Below, in pieces: positions 1 through 11,100 of a stretch of DNA of 64,000 nucleotides. A model generated the notes under the pieces. It saw only the letters and a list, made by a program, of their open reading frames with translations. It made no database searches and had not been told where the DNA came from. Both the position numbers and the translations under genes were made by a program. Position 1 is the stretch's first letter. Every line of letters begins with the position of its first letter. This DNA is from Chondrosia reniformis (taxonomy: Eukaryota; Porifera; Demospongiae; Chondrillida; Chondrillidae), in assembly GCA_947172415.1 (NCBI GenBank), contig OX359193.1, forward strand, positions 1,064,501 to 1,128,500. Reading direction: 5' to 3'.

Positions 1-240
1 AATTGTAAAGGTGATGATAAGTAAACATGAGTAGGCCTACTGGTGATGTAACATTTATCACTAGTTCAAGTGTGAAATATAAGGTTTGTAACACCCCAGA
101 TATCACCCAGTTGCCCTGGTAACATGATATATCTCCCTGATATGTACTACAATTTTAAGGTAATATTTAATGGTAACTTCACTTTGATATCTGTATTTTT
201 GTAACTCATGGTCCCTGGTTTGGCCTAGTGTCCTTTCTGT

Positions 241-274
241 AATTAATAATAATAATAACAATAATAATAATAAC

Positions 275-317
<43 letters not shown>

Positions 318-318
318 T
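241..318. repeat. (AAT)n microsatellite
   Basis: AAT trinucleotide run with a few AAC interruptions, upstream of the first recognisable exon. It creates a poly-leucine reading frame on the minus strand that is not a gene. The rest of 1-418 shows no exon I can support; it is probably intron of the gene at 419-1241. Confidence 0.9.
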
Positions 319-418
319 CTCTTTACAGCATATCTTATACAGTTGTAGATGTATATGGCTAAAGTTTCTTCTAATGATAAAGTGTGTGTTTATATCATTA
401 TAACTTCTGTTCAACTAG

Positions 419-1241
419 AATGAACAGTTTTTGGGAGTGATTGTTCAGTTGGCCAGTATAATAGGAGTTGATGCTGGCCGCATACTCCTGACTCACAATA
501 CAGTAACCTTACGACCCGAAGATACCCCCGAGAAACTATCCATCAGTACCACAGATTTTATTGGTGTGTTAAAACAAGGATTCTGTTAAAGAAAGTGTGT
601 TTATTGTTATTCCAGCATTGTTACCAATTAGAATATTCATTTTCCTATAAAGACAGGGTTGACCTTAATATTGTGATGCATGATAAATGTTTCATCTTTT
701 AAGAGAATTACATAATATTATACATGTGTTATGCAATATCCTGAATTATAATGTGATATTGTATACTCTTAGATGGAGTTATTTTAACAGAGGCTCTCCC
801 TCAAGATAAAAATGATGAAGGTGCTAACTATGTTCTGGTGAAGGTCCAATCTCAGAAACACTCGCAAAAATACAGAATTTCAAAAGTTAGTCTTTATTTT
901 GTTTAAGGTACATTTTAATGCACACATGCAGTTAGAGTAGTCATGTATGCTTAGCACTTGAGTGGTGTTAGACCCAAGTAAGGACAGTGCAGGTACACTT
1001 TAAAGCCATTCTCATATTCTCTATGTAAGGTTTTCATTGAATATACGTAGTTTAAAGGATTGGTCTTTGTTTTTAGGAAGATTCACTGGGAAAGATAATG
1101 GACAAGTTTGCAGAGAGTCTGAATATTCCAATAAATAAGATTTTATTTCAATTTGATGGAGATACAGTCAAAGTATCAGACACTGCTGAGATGCTCGGTT
1201 TGGAAGATGAAGACACAATAGATGCTAGAGTTAAGACTTGA
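419..1241 (+). CDS. NFATC2IP: NFATC2IP-like protein, C-terminal tandem SUMO-like domains (partial)
   Basis: Three exons, 419-563, 773-885 and 1077-1241, join in phase with GT-AG junctions and end at TGA 1239-1241. They encode two ubiquitin-fold segments. The first contains GVDAGRILLTHNTVTL and ends in an ITTS/D-D-x-V type strand (DFIDGVILTEA). The second contains NKILFQFDGDTVKVSDTAEM followed by LGLEDEDTIDARV. This order and the terminal DxI-hydrophobic ending match the tandem SUMO-like domains of NFATC2IP/NIP45 and yeast Rad60/Esc2, genome-stability factors that contact the SUMO E2. The 5' exons lie outside the window, so the acidic N-terminal half is not visible. Identification rests on remembered similarity to human NFATC2IP. 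ATTAAA at about 1485 may be the poly(A) signal. The gene converges with HGH1. Confidence 0.8.
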
Positions 1242-1623
1242 ACAAAGTATCCCTCTATAGGGCAGAGTGGGGAAATCCCTTTCTTTATGTACAGTACCTG
1301 TTTTTATTGATTATCCGAATCATATATATATATTCAAATCAATCAGCAGTCCATTTAGTACGTATATACATACGTACATGATACTTTTAGGCAGTTTCTA
1401 ATTTAATATTTGCATGATTGTGCATATTTGCATGATTGTGCATGATTACTAAAATCATAATTTATCTCATTGGTACATTAATTATATTAAAGTTTGGCTT
1501 TCTAAGACAATTAGACAAATCTGCATTTCAAAAATGATTACAAATTACATGAGCAGTTATTACTGTATGTACAATCATGCACAGCTTTGTACACAAAAAA
1601 TTACGTTAACTGTCATCTTCTTG

Positions 1624-3337
1624 TCAACTGCTCTCATTTTCAGTAGCTTTCTTCAAATCATATTGTTCAAACTGCTTTGTTACCTCTTCTGGTATTGTCA
1701 CTTTGCTAAGGTCCTCCATTCCCGGTTCTGGTTCGTCTGCGATGAGCATTCCTATCAGCTTTTCACAGGCCTGAGCAGTGCTGTCATCCTTCTCCCACTT
1801 GTGATACTCCCTCATCAGAAGGTATGTACCCTTCTCTCGAAGGATCTTACGACCTACTTTAGTAGCACATAGCTAAAGTAGGAGGGAAAATATCAAACAG
1901 TTTGGAAATGTGTAATGTGGTGTTGTACAAATAATAGGCATGATAAACAAAACACAACTCTTTCATCAAACACATTTTAGAGGGAACAAGAAAGAGGAGC
2001 AATATCTGGGAATTGAATCAAGGTCAGAATTTAACTGGTTTTGATCACCAGTTCTGTCACTTCACAGAATGTCACTATTACCTGCATGAGTGCCTCAACC
2101 AGCATTTTTCTAATTGAAGGGTCCTCCTCTCTGGTCTTGTCATCTGGAAGATACTGTAAGTCTAAAGGAAATTTTTCTGTGTCCTGGTCCTCAAACTCCT
2201 CTGGTCCAGCCAGGGGTAGGAGGAGGACTGGAAGCAGGTCAACCTCCTCACTCAAGAGCCAGCTGTGCCGCTCTAAGGAAGTAATGTAGATGGAATATAG
2301 TCTGGAGCAGGTATGCATAGATAAACTTTATGGACACTGGGCTCAAAGGCTTGTCATATTTGCATTGCATCACAGTTGTCTGACCCCTGGAGACAAAGTG
2401 AACTCTACCTCAAGCTACCCAAAGCTCTACATGTTGCATTGTATGTGCATAGGTCCTATATATAGGTCTAGAGATATTGTTGTTCCAATAACTTGCAACT
2501 ACAAATGGCTAAGAAATATAATTCAATAGTCTTGTCATTAAAAAGGGCCAGCAACAACAGTTAAAGCTTGGATTTAGGTAGTGCAGACTTAAACTTAAGT
2601 GACATCTTAGGATTTGATGTATGGTTTGCTAGCTATAGGAAGTCCTATATACCAGTCTCAAAACAGAGATTTCTTAACAGTCCTACAATTCCTCCTCTTC
2701 TTATCACTGAATTTTCAAAGTGAACCAAAGGCATTAGGCGCAGCAAGTGTTTGCCATCCAATAAGAGCGCTCTAGCGTCTCTCAACTGTGTTATATTGGA
2801 TAAAATGGTGGCAACGTAATGCAGTTTGGCTTTAGAATTATAGTTCACAACACAACAAATTTTTACAAGTTTAGATAACCTATTTTCGTCGCAATCAACG
2901 AGACAGGCCAAAACAGCTTTACTGCCCGCGGCGGTTCTGGTCAGGTTGGACAGAGAAGCGCAAACCTGGTCCGCAAACACAAAGTCTGGATTCACCAGAG
3001 CATCGACTAAACGTTTCACAACATCCATCTTTAAAATTGCATCAACTACTTCGTCATTGTTCGTGAGATTAACTAGAGCTAAATGTGCATTGTTCGCCAC
3101 AGCGGGGCTCTGGTCAAACAACAGTTGGACAGTACACTTCAATAGAGATGGACAGCTAACAAAGAGGCGTTGACCTCCTGGTGTCCCTGTTAGCCCAAGA
3201 ACCTGACTTATTGCCTGAATTCGAATATCCTTTCGGGTTTCTGGAGTCAAAAACTGTTCTAGCTCCTTTAAGCTATCGACTTCGGCATCTTCAAATCTGT
3301 GACCCGTAGCCGCCATTTTAATTAAGGATTGCTTCAT
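1624..3337 (-). CDS. HGH1: HGH1 homolog (eEF2-specific folding cochaperone)
   Basis: Minus-strand exons 2653-3337, 2082-2272 and 1624-1872 join in phase (1,125 nt, 374 aa; human HGH1 is about 390 aa). Armadillo-like helical repeats are visible (LALVNLTNNDEVVDAIL, SLSNLTRTAAG, LSNITQLRDA). Family hallmarks follow: RRGGIVGLLRNLCFE, then HSWLLSEEVDLLP, LAGPEEF, DLQYLPDDKTREED, IRKMLVEAL and GDEPE-like IADEPEPGMEDL. HGH1 assists folding of elongation factor 2 in the cytosol (known for yeast). Exon 2 is taken from the acceptor after CTTCCTTAG at 2273, because only this restores the phase and the family's C-F-E-x-R-H-x-W-L-L junction. The first ATG is at 3335-3337; the next in-frame ATG (3314-3316) has a better context and overlaps an AAAATGGCGGC motif, so it may be the true start. 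RFC2 ends only 57 bp upstream. Confidence 0.93.
3309..3319 (-). promoter_or_regulatory. YY1-like AAAATGGCGGC motif over the HGH1 start region
   Basis: On the minus strand the sequence AAAATGGCGGC overlaps the second ATG of HGH1. It matches the animal YY1 consensus (AAnATGGCGGC), which often lies at the transcription or translation start of housekeeping genes. Similar sites lie at RFC2, UBE3B and XRCC3. Binding is inferred. Confidence 0.45.
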
Positions 3338-3393
3338 TCATCACCAAATGAGTGGTCATAGTAAATAGACAAACATTACATTAATAGAGTTAT

Positions 3394-6300
3394 TCAGGAG
3401 ACATGTACAGTTTTCAAACAAAGTTTAGCTAAAAGACCTGACAACTGAAGAAGAGTGTTGACTCCCTCAAGTATATGCAACTGCGTGTATCCAATCTCCT
3501 GGAAAAGGGCACAATGTATTAGAATAATTCATCAGCATGTAATAAATACACTGAATGTAAATGCTTCAATTTTAAATAAATATCTTAAGGTTGAGTGGTC
3601 AAATTAAAGAGACCAGTAACTTGCAATTGTAACCCTTGATTCTTCTAGTAATAATAACACAGTACGATATATTTGAGCCATTCAATAATTGAAAATAAAT
3701 GTAGTAAAACTAAAGGATAAGTGCTTCAAGAGGTCTAAATTAGTCATACTTTGATGAATTCCAATTTGAGATATTCTGGCATTTCAAAATTTTTACAAAC
3801 TCTGAAAATATTTGTGATGATGTCTTCCGCTGCATAACCCTTGTCCCAAAGAGATTTGAGAAGACCATAAGCTCCATCAATGTCACCCTTAACACAATGG
3901 CCAATCATTTCCCTTATTAGGAGTGGGTGGGGCTCATCACACACCTACACTCATACGGGTGATTAGATAACAGGATACTATATATCATGATTTAAAGAGA
4001 TTCATACATACACAACCAGTGCAAATCAAGGAAATTCAGTAAATCAGTATATCAAAGATTCCAACTAACAAATATCAAAAAAAGTACCAAATACAAGATA
4101 ATGTAGTACAGTACGTTCTGGGTCGGTTGTCCAGACTGTAAAAGGTCATTGACGTGTGCATGGTGACGTCATTCTAGTGAGAAAGTTTGTTCAAATGGTA
4201 TACGTAGTTGCAAGTTATCGATTGCAACGTCCAGTCTGGACAACTGATCCAAAAAGTATTGTATGCTACTGTTATGTATGTACAAACCTTAAACACGTTC
4301 TCTGCATTCACAAAACTAAAACCAGAAAATGTTGATTGTAGGTTGTTAATGGCCTACATACAAAGAACATGGTCAATCAATAGAAATGAGTTTTGGATAC
4401 ACACAAACTGACAGATGTACACAGACACTCCATTGTCACTGTCCACCCATTCTCCTCCCCTTCCCCCAATCCCTGTTCATCTTTTCCATCTGCCACTCCC
4501 CCTACCCCTGTCCATCTCCTCCCCCTGCCCATGTCCATCCCCTCCCCCTCCCCCTCCCCATGTCCATCCCCTCCCCCTCCCCCTGCTCATGCCCATGTCC
4601 TCCCCTCCCCCTCCCCCTCCCCCTGCCCATGTCCATCCCCTCCCCCTCACCTGTCTCATGTCACCTTGAGCTGTGAACACCAGTGCCTCCAGACCATCAT
4701 CAGTCTTAGTTACCTATGTATACACATTCAACAGTTACCTTATAAATCATGTGCATTTACAACTATCAAAGGTATGCAATCACATGACACTGCTGTACTT
4801 ATTAGAACACAGACAGGATGTGAGGATATGACTCCAAGACCTGATTCTAGCCTACACATGGTTACCATGGTGTTGTTCAGTAAATGAATTTGGAAGCCTG
4901 ATAACATACAATGATGGACACCTAAAGCATGTCCCAAGTACAGTGCATTAGACAATCAGACAAATACCTACCAATTCACTAAGCAGGAACATACATAGAT
5001 CTGATATATCCAAGCTACCTTTTCCTTATCACAGATATCCAAAAGCCTGGACAGGATCTGAGCATCTGATAACTTGGTATATCTCAAGACAGCACATCTC
5101 GATTGTATGGGTTCTACATGAAGGACCCAAACATGGACAGCACTGCATTCATATCATACAAAAGAGGTACATACCAATGATCTTATCTGAGTCGTTACAA
5201 GCCAGGGCAAACCTGGTCGTCTTTGAGTAGATTTCCATTGTTCTCCTCAGGGCTTGCTGAGCACCGTCTGTCATACTGCAGAGGCGGAGAGGTTACTGTA
5301 TGTATGTGCGTGCTTGCTACTTGTCAATAGGTGCAATTGATCTTTTGGATGGTTCATCTTTCAACTTTTTGAGCATCTAAACAAGACTGTAAACAAGACT
5401 GTGATTTACCATCTTTAGATGTGCAGAAAGTCAAAATTTAATCATACAAATTAATAAAGTTAAGTTTGAAAAAATCCTTATTCTGCATTCCAAAAATTAA
5501 GGTGACAAATTGAGTTGTAGATATGTATATAGCTCAAATAACAAATAACTAGATTAATGAACACAGAAATAACTACTCCTTGACATACGTATATATATGA
5601 TGGATGATAGGTGTATCACACAAGTATTGCACACATATCCCATTTGTATGATACACAAATACACATATATATATACAGATTCTCTCAGAGCAATACACTA
5701 CATACGTATCTATTATAGATCCATTATATCGGGGTTACATACGTATATACAGTATATGTAAGAGATGAAGGTTTATTGAGCTTCAGCAACATGAATTGAT
5801 AAATTCTGAACGTTTCGACCCTGAGGTCTTCATCAGCAATATATAAAAGAATGAGGAAAAGGAATTTATTAATTCATGTTGCTGAAGCTCAATAAACCTT
5901 CATCTCTTATAATGACCACAACAAGCACTCCCAATTCCTTCATACAGTATACGATATACAAGAGCAATACACTACATATCTATTATAGATCCATTATTTT
6001 GGGTTACAAGTTGTTAACCTGTCTGCTTCATCCAATATGATTATCTTGTGCCTGCCTTTGGGCAAGGTGACTTTCTGCTGTGCAAACATCTTGATTCGAT
6101 TCCTCACAACATCGATACCCCTAATGAAGATATACGTATATTATCCTACAGTCTACCATCCTAAGAATATTGTACAGCAGTGAGGATTCCTAAATGTCTT
6201 GGAGAAATGGGTAATCCCCTACTCTTCCTTTGGAGTGAGTCCCAAATTGATCCCTAGAGTGAGGGGAAGTAGACGCACCTCTCATTTGATGCATTCAACT

Positions 6301-7231
6301 CCAAAACAGCTTCCTTCACAGATGCTCCAAGGAGAGCATGTGCAATACATAACACACTTGTGGTCTTGCCTGTTCCTGGTGGACCCTATATATATATGAA
6401 TGTTCTAATAACACCTTAGACCCTATATATATATGAATGTTCTAATAACACCTTAGACCCTATGTATATATGAATGTTCTAATAACACCTTAGACCCTAT
6501 GTATATATGAATGTTCTAATAACACCTTAGACCCTATGTATATATGAATGTTCTAATAACACCTTAGACCCTATGTATATATGAATGTTCTAATAACACC
6601 TTAGACCCTATGTATATATGAATGTTCTAATAACAACTAGTAAGATATATTGTGACAAATTCCAACAATCGATGCTCTTACATTTAACAAGTGACTTATG
6701 GTATGTGTACATGAAATAGATGAGGTCAGTAATTAATATTGTTGGGCATGACATTATGGCTTATCTAAGTCTGACTAGTACTGTTAGTGAGTGGAAGTGA
6801 GGGATCAATAATTTTTGAGTAATCATTGAGAAATCTTGTATGCACAAATATATTATACATGTACATAATTGATACAGTTGGACCTACGTACGGCTATTAT
6901 CAGATTTGGGAGGTTCCCTTCGTTGGAAAATATCTACAGAAACAAGATTGAACGATATGAGCAATGCTATTGATAAATTCACATCTTTACTGACTTCAAG
7001 TCTACTGATCGCTTCCTCATTTCCAGCAACATCTCTCAGCTTTGATGGTCTGTACTTTTCGACCCTGCGAGATGACGGTGTGGAACTGAACCAAACTTTC
7101 TTAAAACACTTATATTAACGTTACCATGGTAGCTCATAACCAGTGGATTTGGCTCTCTTTTCGCCTCCTTTTGGTGCAGACTCAGTATTACTTCCAAATT
7201 CCATAGTAACAGGTGATTCTTCGTCCGCCAT
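3394..7231 (-). CDS. RFC2: Replication factor C subunit 2 (RFC40, clamp-loader AAA+ ATPase)
   Basis: Eleven minus-strand exons join in phase to 350 aa (human 354): 7125-7231, 6995-7064, 6902-6943, 6279-6385, 6019-6120, 5175-5275, 5019-5113, 4651-4713, 4288-4353, 3750-3944 and 3394-3498. The protein reads YELPWVEKYRP at its start, Walker A GPPGTGKT (exon 6279-6385), Walker B IIILDEAD (6019-6120), the RFC-box SRC motif in PIQSRCAV (5019-5113), then [18 protein letters not shown] and NIFRVCKNF near the C-terminus. These identify RFC2 rather than RFC3/4/5. It is a core subunit of the RFC clamp loader that opens PCNA on primer-template DNA in the nucleus. The start ATG (7229-7231) lies inside an AAGATGGCGG motif. 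Introns hold a foldback element (5759-5909), a 37-bp minisatellite (6384-6636) and a polypyrimidine array (4440-4650). Confidence 0.97.
4440..4650. repeat. CCCCTC-rich polypyrimidine minisatellite in RFC2 intron
   Basis: Irregular tandem copies of CCCCTCCCCCTGCCCATGTC-like units. On the minus (transcribed) strand the array begins right at the 5' splice site after exon 4651-4713 (CAG|GTGAGGGGGA), so the intron starts as a pure purine tract. Overlapping proline-rich and glycine-rich reading frames here are artefacts. Confidence 0.85.
5759..5909. mobile_element. Foldback (MITE-like) element, GTTTCGACC family
   Basis: Arms of about 50 bp (TAAGAGATGAAGGTTTATTG and onward at the left, its near-perfect reverse complement at the right end) flank a core with AACGTTTCGACC and GAGGTCTTCATCAGC. 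It has no coding capacity. Related cores occur at 32912-33041, 34994-35195, about 47150-47235 and 49080-49170. It lies in an RFC2 intron. Confidence 0.7.
6384..6636. repeat. 37-bp minisatellite (7 copies) at an RFC2 splice acceptor
   Basis: Seven copies of a 37-bp unit starting at 6384, 6421, 6458, 6495, 6532, 6569 and 6606 (the last truncated). The first copy overlaps the 3' splice site of the Walker A exon (exon high end 6385), so the copies repeat an acceptor-like TATATATAGGGTC sequence on the transcribed strand. Confidence 0.9.
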
Positions 7232-7235
7232 CTTA
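7224..7235 (-). promoter_or_regulatory. YY1-like AAGATGGCGGAC motif spanning the RFC2 start codon
   Basis: Minus-strand TTAAGATGGCGGAC contains the RFC2 initiator ATG, in the same arrangement as at HGH1. Inferred YY1-type core-promoter element. Confidence 0.45.
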
Positions 7236-8123
7236 ACCGCCAAACAACATTCTTAATTGCCGCGGTATTGAAATCGATTTTTAGTCTAACGGACTAGTTC
7301 ATGATCACACTATCCTACCACCTCTGTCACCATCACTATTCTTAGTCATGACCATCACTATTCTTAGCCATGACCACTATATTTATAGAGTTTGAGAGGA
7401 CTAAATCTCAAGTCCCCTACACAGATTTGAAACCTTTTGAATGGGCAGTGTTATAAGTACACTTTTAATAGCATTTGAAATCTGACAGTTCAAAAGGTTT
7501 CAAATATATAGTTTCATGCTGCACGAAAGCTGATATTTGTTTCTGTGTTTATTACAGCTAGAAGAATAATATATAACATGTAACTGCCATACACTACTGG
7601 CATAGATTTATTTAGGAGTAATATATTGGTAACCTTCAATTTATTTGCTAATTTGCTATAGTGTTCCTTTCTTATTCCACTTCTAGTAGATCAACCAACT
7701 GAGCTACCTCTCTGGTTACAGCAAACATAGGAATGAAATACTAGCTTACTGTACAAGTTAATTCTTCTACATTAGTAGGTACGTATATATGCCAAAGCAT
7801 GCATGCACTTGAACTCCAGCATCATTATTTTTTACCACTAATATATTGATGCTATATGATTTAATAGCTTGTGGTTATTATAAGGTGTATACATACCTAC
7901 CACATTTGAGGTATTTTTCATCTAATCTCATTTGTTACATAGTATCACTCCTATATACTTAAAGTAAGGTATGATTACCTCATTCCAACGAGATATCCTT
8001 TCCATTCATTTATATATAGTCTAGCTGATTACAGGCTTAGCCCACTTTAAGGATTTACTATAGTGGAAATAATATCTTAGTTGGCAGATGTTAAAGTAAT
8101 TCATTTTCTAGTGCATATTTGAG
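7232..8123. other. Intergenic region between divergent RFC2 and the DOMON gene
   Basis: About 0.9 kb without a supported gene. It contains an inverted repeat at 7423-7506 (AGATTTGAAACCTTTTGAA against TTCAAAAGGTTTCAAAT); related half-sites recur near 35745 and 41570. The remainder is AT-rich sequence where the promoters should lie. Confidence 0.6.
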
Positions 8124-8132
8124 TATAAAAAA
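8124..8132 (+). promoter_or_regulatory. Possible TATA box of the DOMON gene
   Basis: TATAAAAAA lies 37-45 bp upstream of the ATG at 8169. This spacing would leave a very short 5' leader. A TATA-type promoter would fit a regulated surface-protein gene, unlike the YY1-type starts of its housekeeping neighbours. Purely positional evidence. Confidence 0.35.
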
Positions 8133-8168
8133 GAATCTGGACTTGATTCACTAAATTTTAGTAGTACA

Positions 8169-11100
8169 ATGGATGTAAAAATAGTAACGGTGATCGCCTT
8201 AACATTCATCGGTGAGATCTAAGTTATCTTTAACTGTGTACAGAATGCTGAGTTATTTATAATCATAGGATTCACTGTTGAGCTCTATTACTTTAGTAAT
8301 TTTTTTTCCCAGTTAATGTTCCTACATTAGTGGCACAATGTCACCTTGAATACTCACTTGCTGGTGGTGACTATACAGCTGATATATGGGTGAGGGGAGA
8401 TGTGATTTCCTTTGAGATCTCAGCACTTACCAGCGGTTGGGTTGGCATTGGATTCTCCCTGACTAGGAACATGGTAAGACCCCACTGTTTGTGAGAGAAG
8501 TTTGTATTAAGAAAAGGTACATGAATAACAGTCTTTAAGTTGAGCTTCCTTCTTGTGGCCCATCTAGCCAAATTCAGATGTTGTGATTGGTGGAATATCG
8601 GGAGAGGACTTTGTGACTGATGCGTAAGTGATGAGATGAAAAAGTGTGAAAACTTGTTAATTTGAACACTCTTTTGCAGATATGCATCTAGTCGCAGCCG
8701 TCCCCCTAGTGACAGTCAACAAGATGTGTTCAATTATGAGGTTTCCATGGAGGATGGTAGAACAGTAGTGAGATTTGACAGAATGAGAGTTACTGGAGAC
8801 AGTAATGATGTTGCACTAGATCAATCCACATACATACTCTTTGCTTACGGTGGCTCTATTATCAGCACGAATCCAATAAATATTGGCATTCATTCAAGGC
8901 GAGGATTCTTTAGCCCAGATATGATAACTCTTCCTGGTGCAGATGTATGTCCCTATGGTAAGCATTCCTTACAAGTTTACACAATTTCTAGAGCGATGAA
9001 TAATTAGACTTTTGAGTTAATGGTTATAGGTGTTTTGATTGGCGTAGAGGTGTATTCAGTTGGTCACAATTTGCTTTCTGTATTCAGTGTCTTCCTCAGC
9101 TGTAATGCAATCATTCTCCTCATCAGCATCACCAAGTGCATCATCCATCTTTCTTTCATCCCCTGCCGAGGTGTTAACCTCTTCTGAGATAGTAGCAACA
9201 CCTTCTCCCAGTCCATTTGGTGAGTCAGTGTGTGTACATGTGTCATTGTATGCAGGAAATGGAATTTGAAGTCCCCCTCATATTAAAATGTCAATGTGCC
9301 TATATGATGATTGAATGACTGCTGCTTGATCCTATTCAGTTCCTTGTCACCTTGAGTACTCACTTGCTGGTGGTGACTATACGGCTGATATATGGGTGAG
9401 GGGAGATGTGATTTCCTTTGAGATCTCAGCACTTACCAGCGGTTGGGTTGGCATTGGATTCTCCCTGACTAGGAGCATGGTAAGACCCCACTGTTTGTAA
9501 GAGAAGTTTGTAAGAAAAGGTACATCAATAGCAGTCTTTAAGTTGAGCTTCCTTCTTGTGGCCCATCTAGCCAAATTCAGATGTTGTGATTGGTGGAATA
9601 TCGGGAGAGGACTTTGTGACTGATGCGTAAGTGATGAGATGAACAAGTGTGAATGCTTGTTAATTTGAACACTCTTTTGCAGATATGCATCTAGTCGCAG
9701 CCGTCCCCCTAGTGACAGTCAACAAGATGTGTTCAATTATGAGGTTTCCATGGAGGATGGTAGAACAGTAGTGAGATTTGACAGAATGAGAGTTACTGGA
9801 GACAGTAATGATGTTGCACTAGATCAATCCATATATATTCTCTTTGCTTACGGTGGCACCATATTCAGTACGAATCCAATAAATATTGGCATTCATTCAA
9901 GGCGAGGATTCTTTAGCCCAGATATGATAACTCTTCCTGGTGCAGATGTATGTCCCTATGGTAAGCATTCCTTACAAGTTTACACAATTTCTAGAGCGAT
10001 GAATAATTAGACTATACAGTTAATGGTTATAGGTGTTTTGATTGGTCGTAGAGGTGTATTCAGTTGGTCACAATTTGCTTTCTGTATTCAGTGTCTTCCT
10101 CAGCTGTAATGCAATCATTCTCCTCATCAGCATCACCAAGTGCATCATCCATCTTTCTTTCATCCCCTGCCGAGGTGTTAACCTCTTCTGAGATAGTTGC
10201 AACACCTTCTCCCAGTCCATTTGGTGAGTCAGTGTGTGTACATGTGTCATTGTATGCAGGAAATGGAATTTGAAGTCCCCCTCATATTAAAATGTCAATG
10301 TGCCTATATGATGATTGAATGACTGCTGCTTGATCCTATTCAGTTCCTTGTCACCTTGAGTACTCACTTGCTGGTGGTGACTATACGGCTGATATATGGG
10401 TGAGGGGAGATGTGATTTCCTTTGAGATCTCAGCACTTACCAGCGGTTGGGTTGGCATTGGATTCTCCCTGACTAGGAGCATGGTAAGACCCCACTGTTT
10501 GTAAGAGAAGTTTGTAAGAAAAGGTACATGAATAGCAGTCTTTAAGTTGAGCTTCCTTCTTGTGGCCCATCTAGCCAAATTCAGATGTTGTGATTGGTGG
10601 AATATCGGGAGAGGACTTTGTGACTGATGCGTAAGTGATGAGATGAAAAAGTGTGAAAGCTTGTTAATATGAACACTCTTTTGCAGATATGCATCTAGTC
10701 GCAGCCGGCCCCCTAGTGACAGTCAACAAGATGTGTTCAATTATGAGGTTTCCATGGAGGATGGTAGAACAGTAGTGAGATTTGACAGAATGAGAGTTAC
10801 TGGAGACAGTAATGATGTTGCACTAGATCAATCCATATATATTCTCTTTGCTTACGGTGGCACCATATTCAGTACGAATCCAATAAATATTGGCATTCAT
10901 TCAAGGCGAGGATTCTTTAGCCCAGATATGATAACTCTTCCTGGTACAGATGTATGTCCGTATGGTAAGCATTCCTTACAAGTTTACACAATTTCTAGAG
11001 CGATGAATAATTAGACTTTACAGTTAATGGTTATACGTACGTGTTTTGATTGGTCGTAGAGGTGTATTCAGTTGGTCACCATTTGCTTTCTGTATTCAGT

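Noticed and set aside
1534..1872. Plus-strand 112-codon ORF
   Set aside because: Antisense of HGH1 exon 3; the minus strand carries the family motifs.
2301..2318. Alternative HGH1 exon 2 acceptor near 2301 (longer exon)
   Set aside because: Does not restore the reading phase with exon 1 and adds residues absent from the family; the acceptor at 2273 does both.
4386..4887. Proline-rich and glycine-rich ORFs
   Set aside because: Frames through the CCCCTC array in an RFC2 intron; the RFC2 exon at 4651-4713 is on the opposite strand.
6384..6636. CRISPR-like array (also 27280-27376, 29283-29402, 31128-31520)
   Set aside because: Direct tandem repeats without unique spacers, in introns of a eukaryotic genome.
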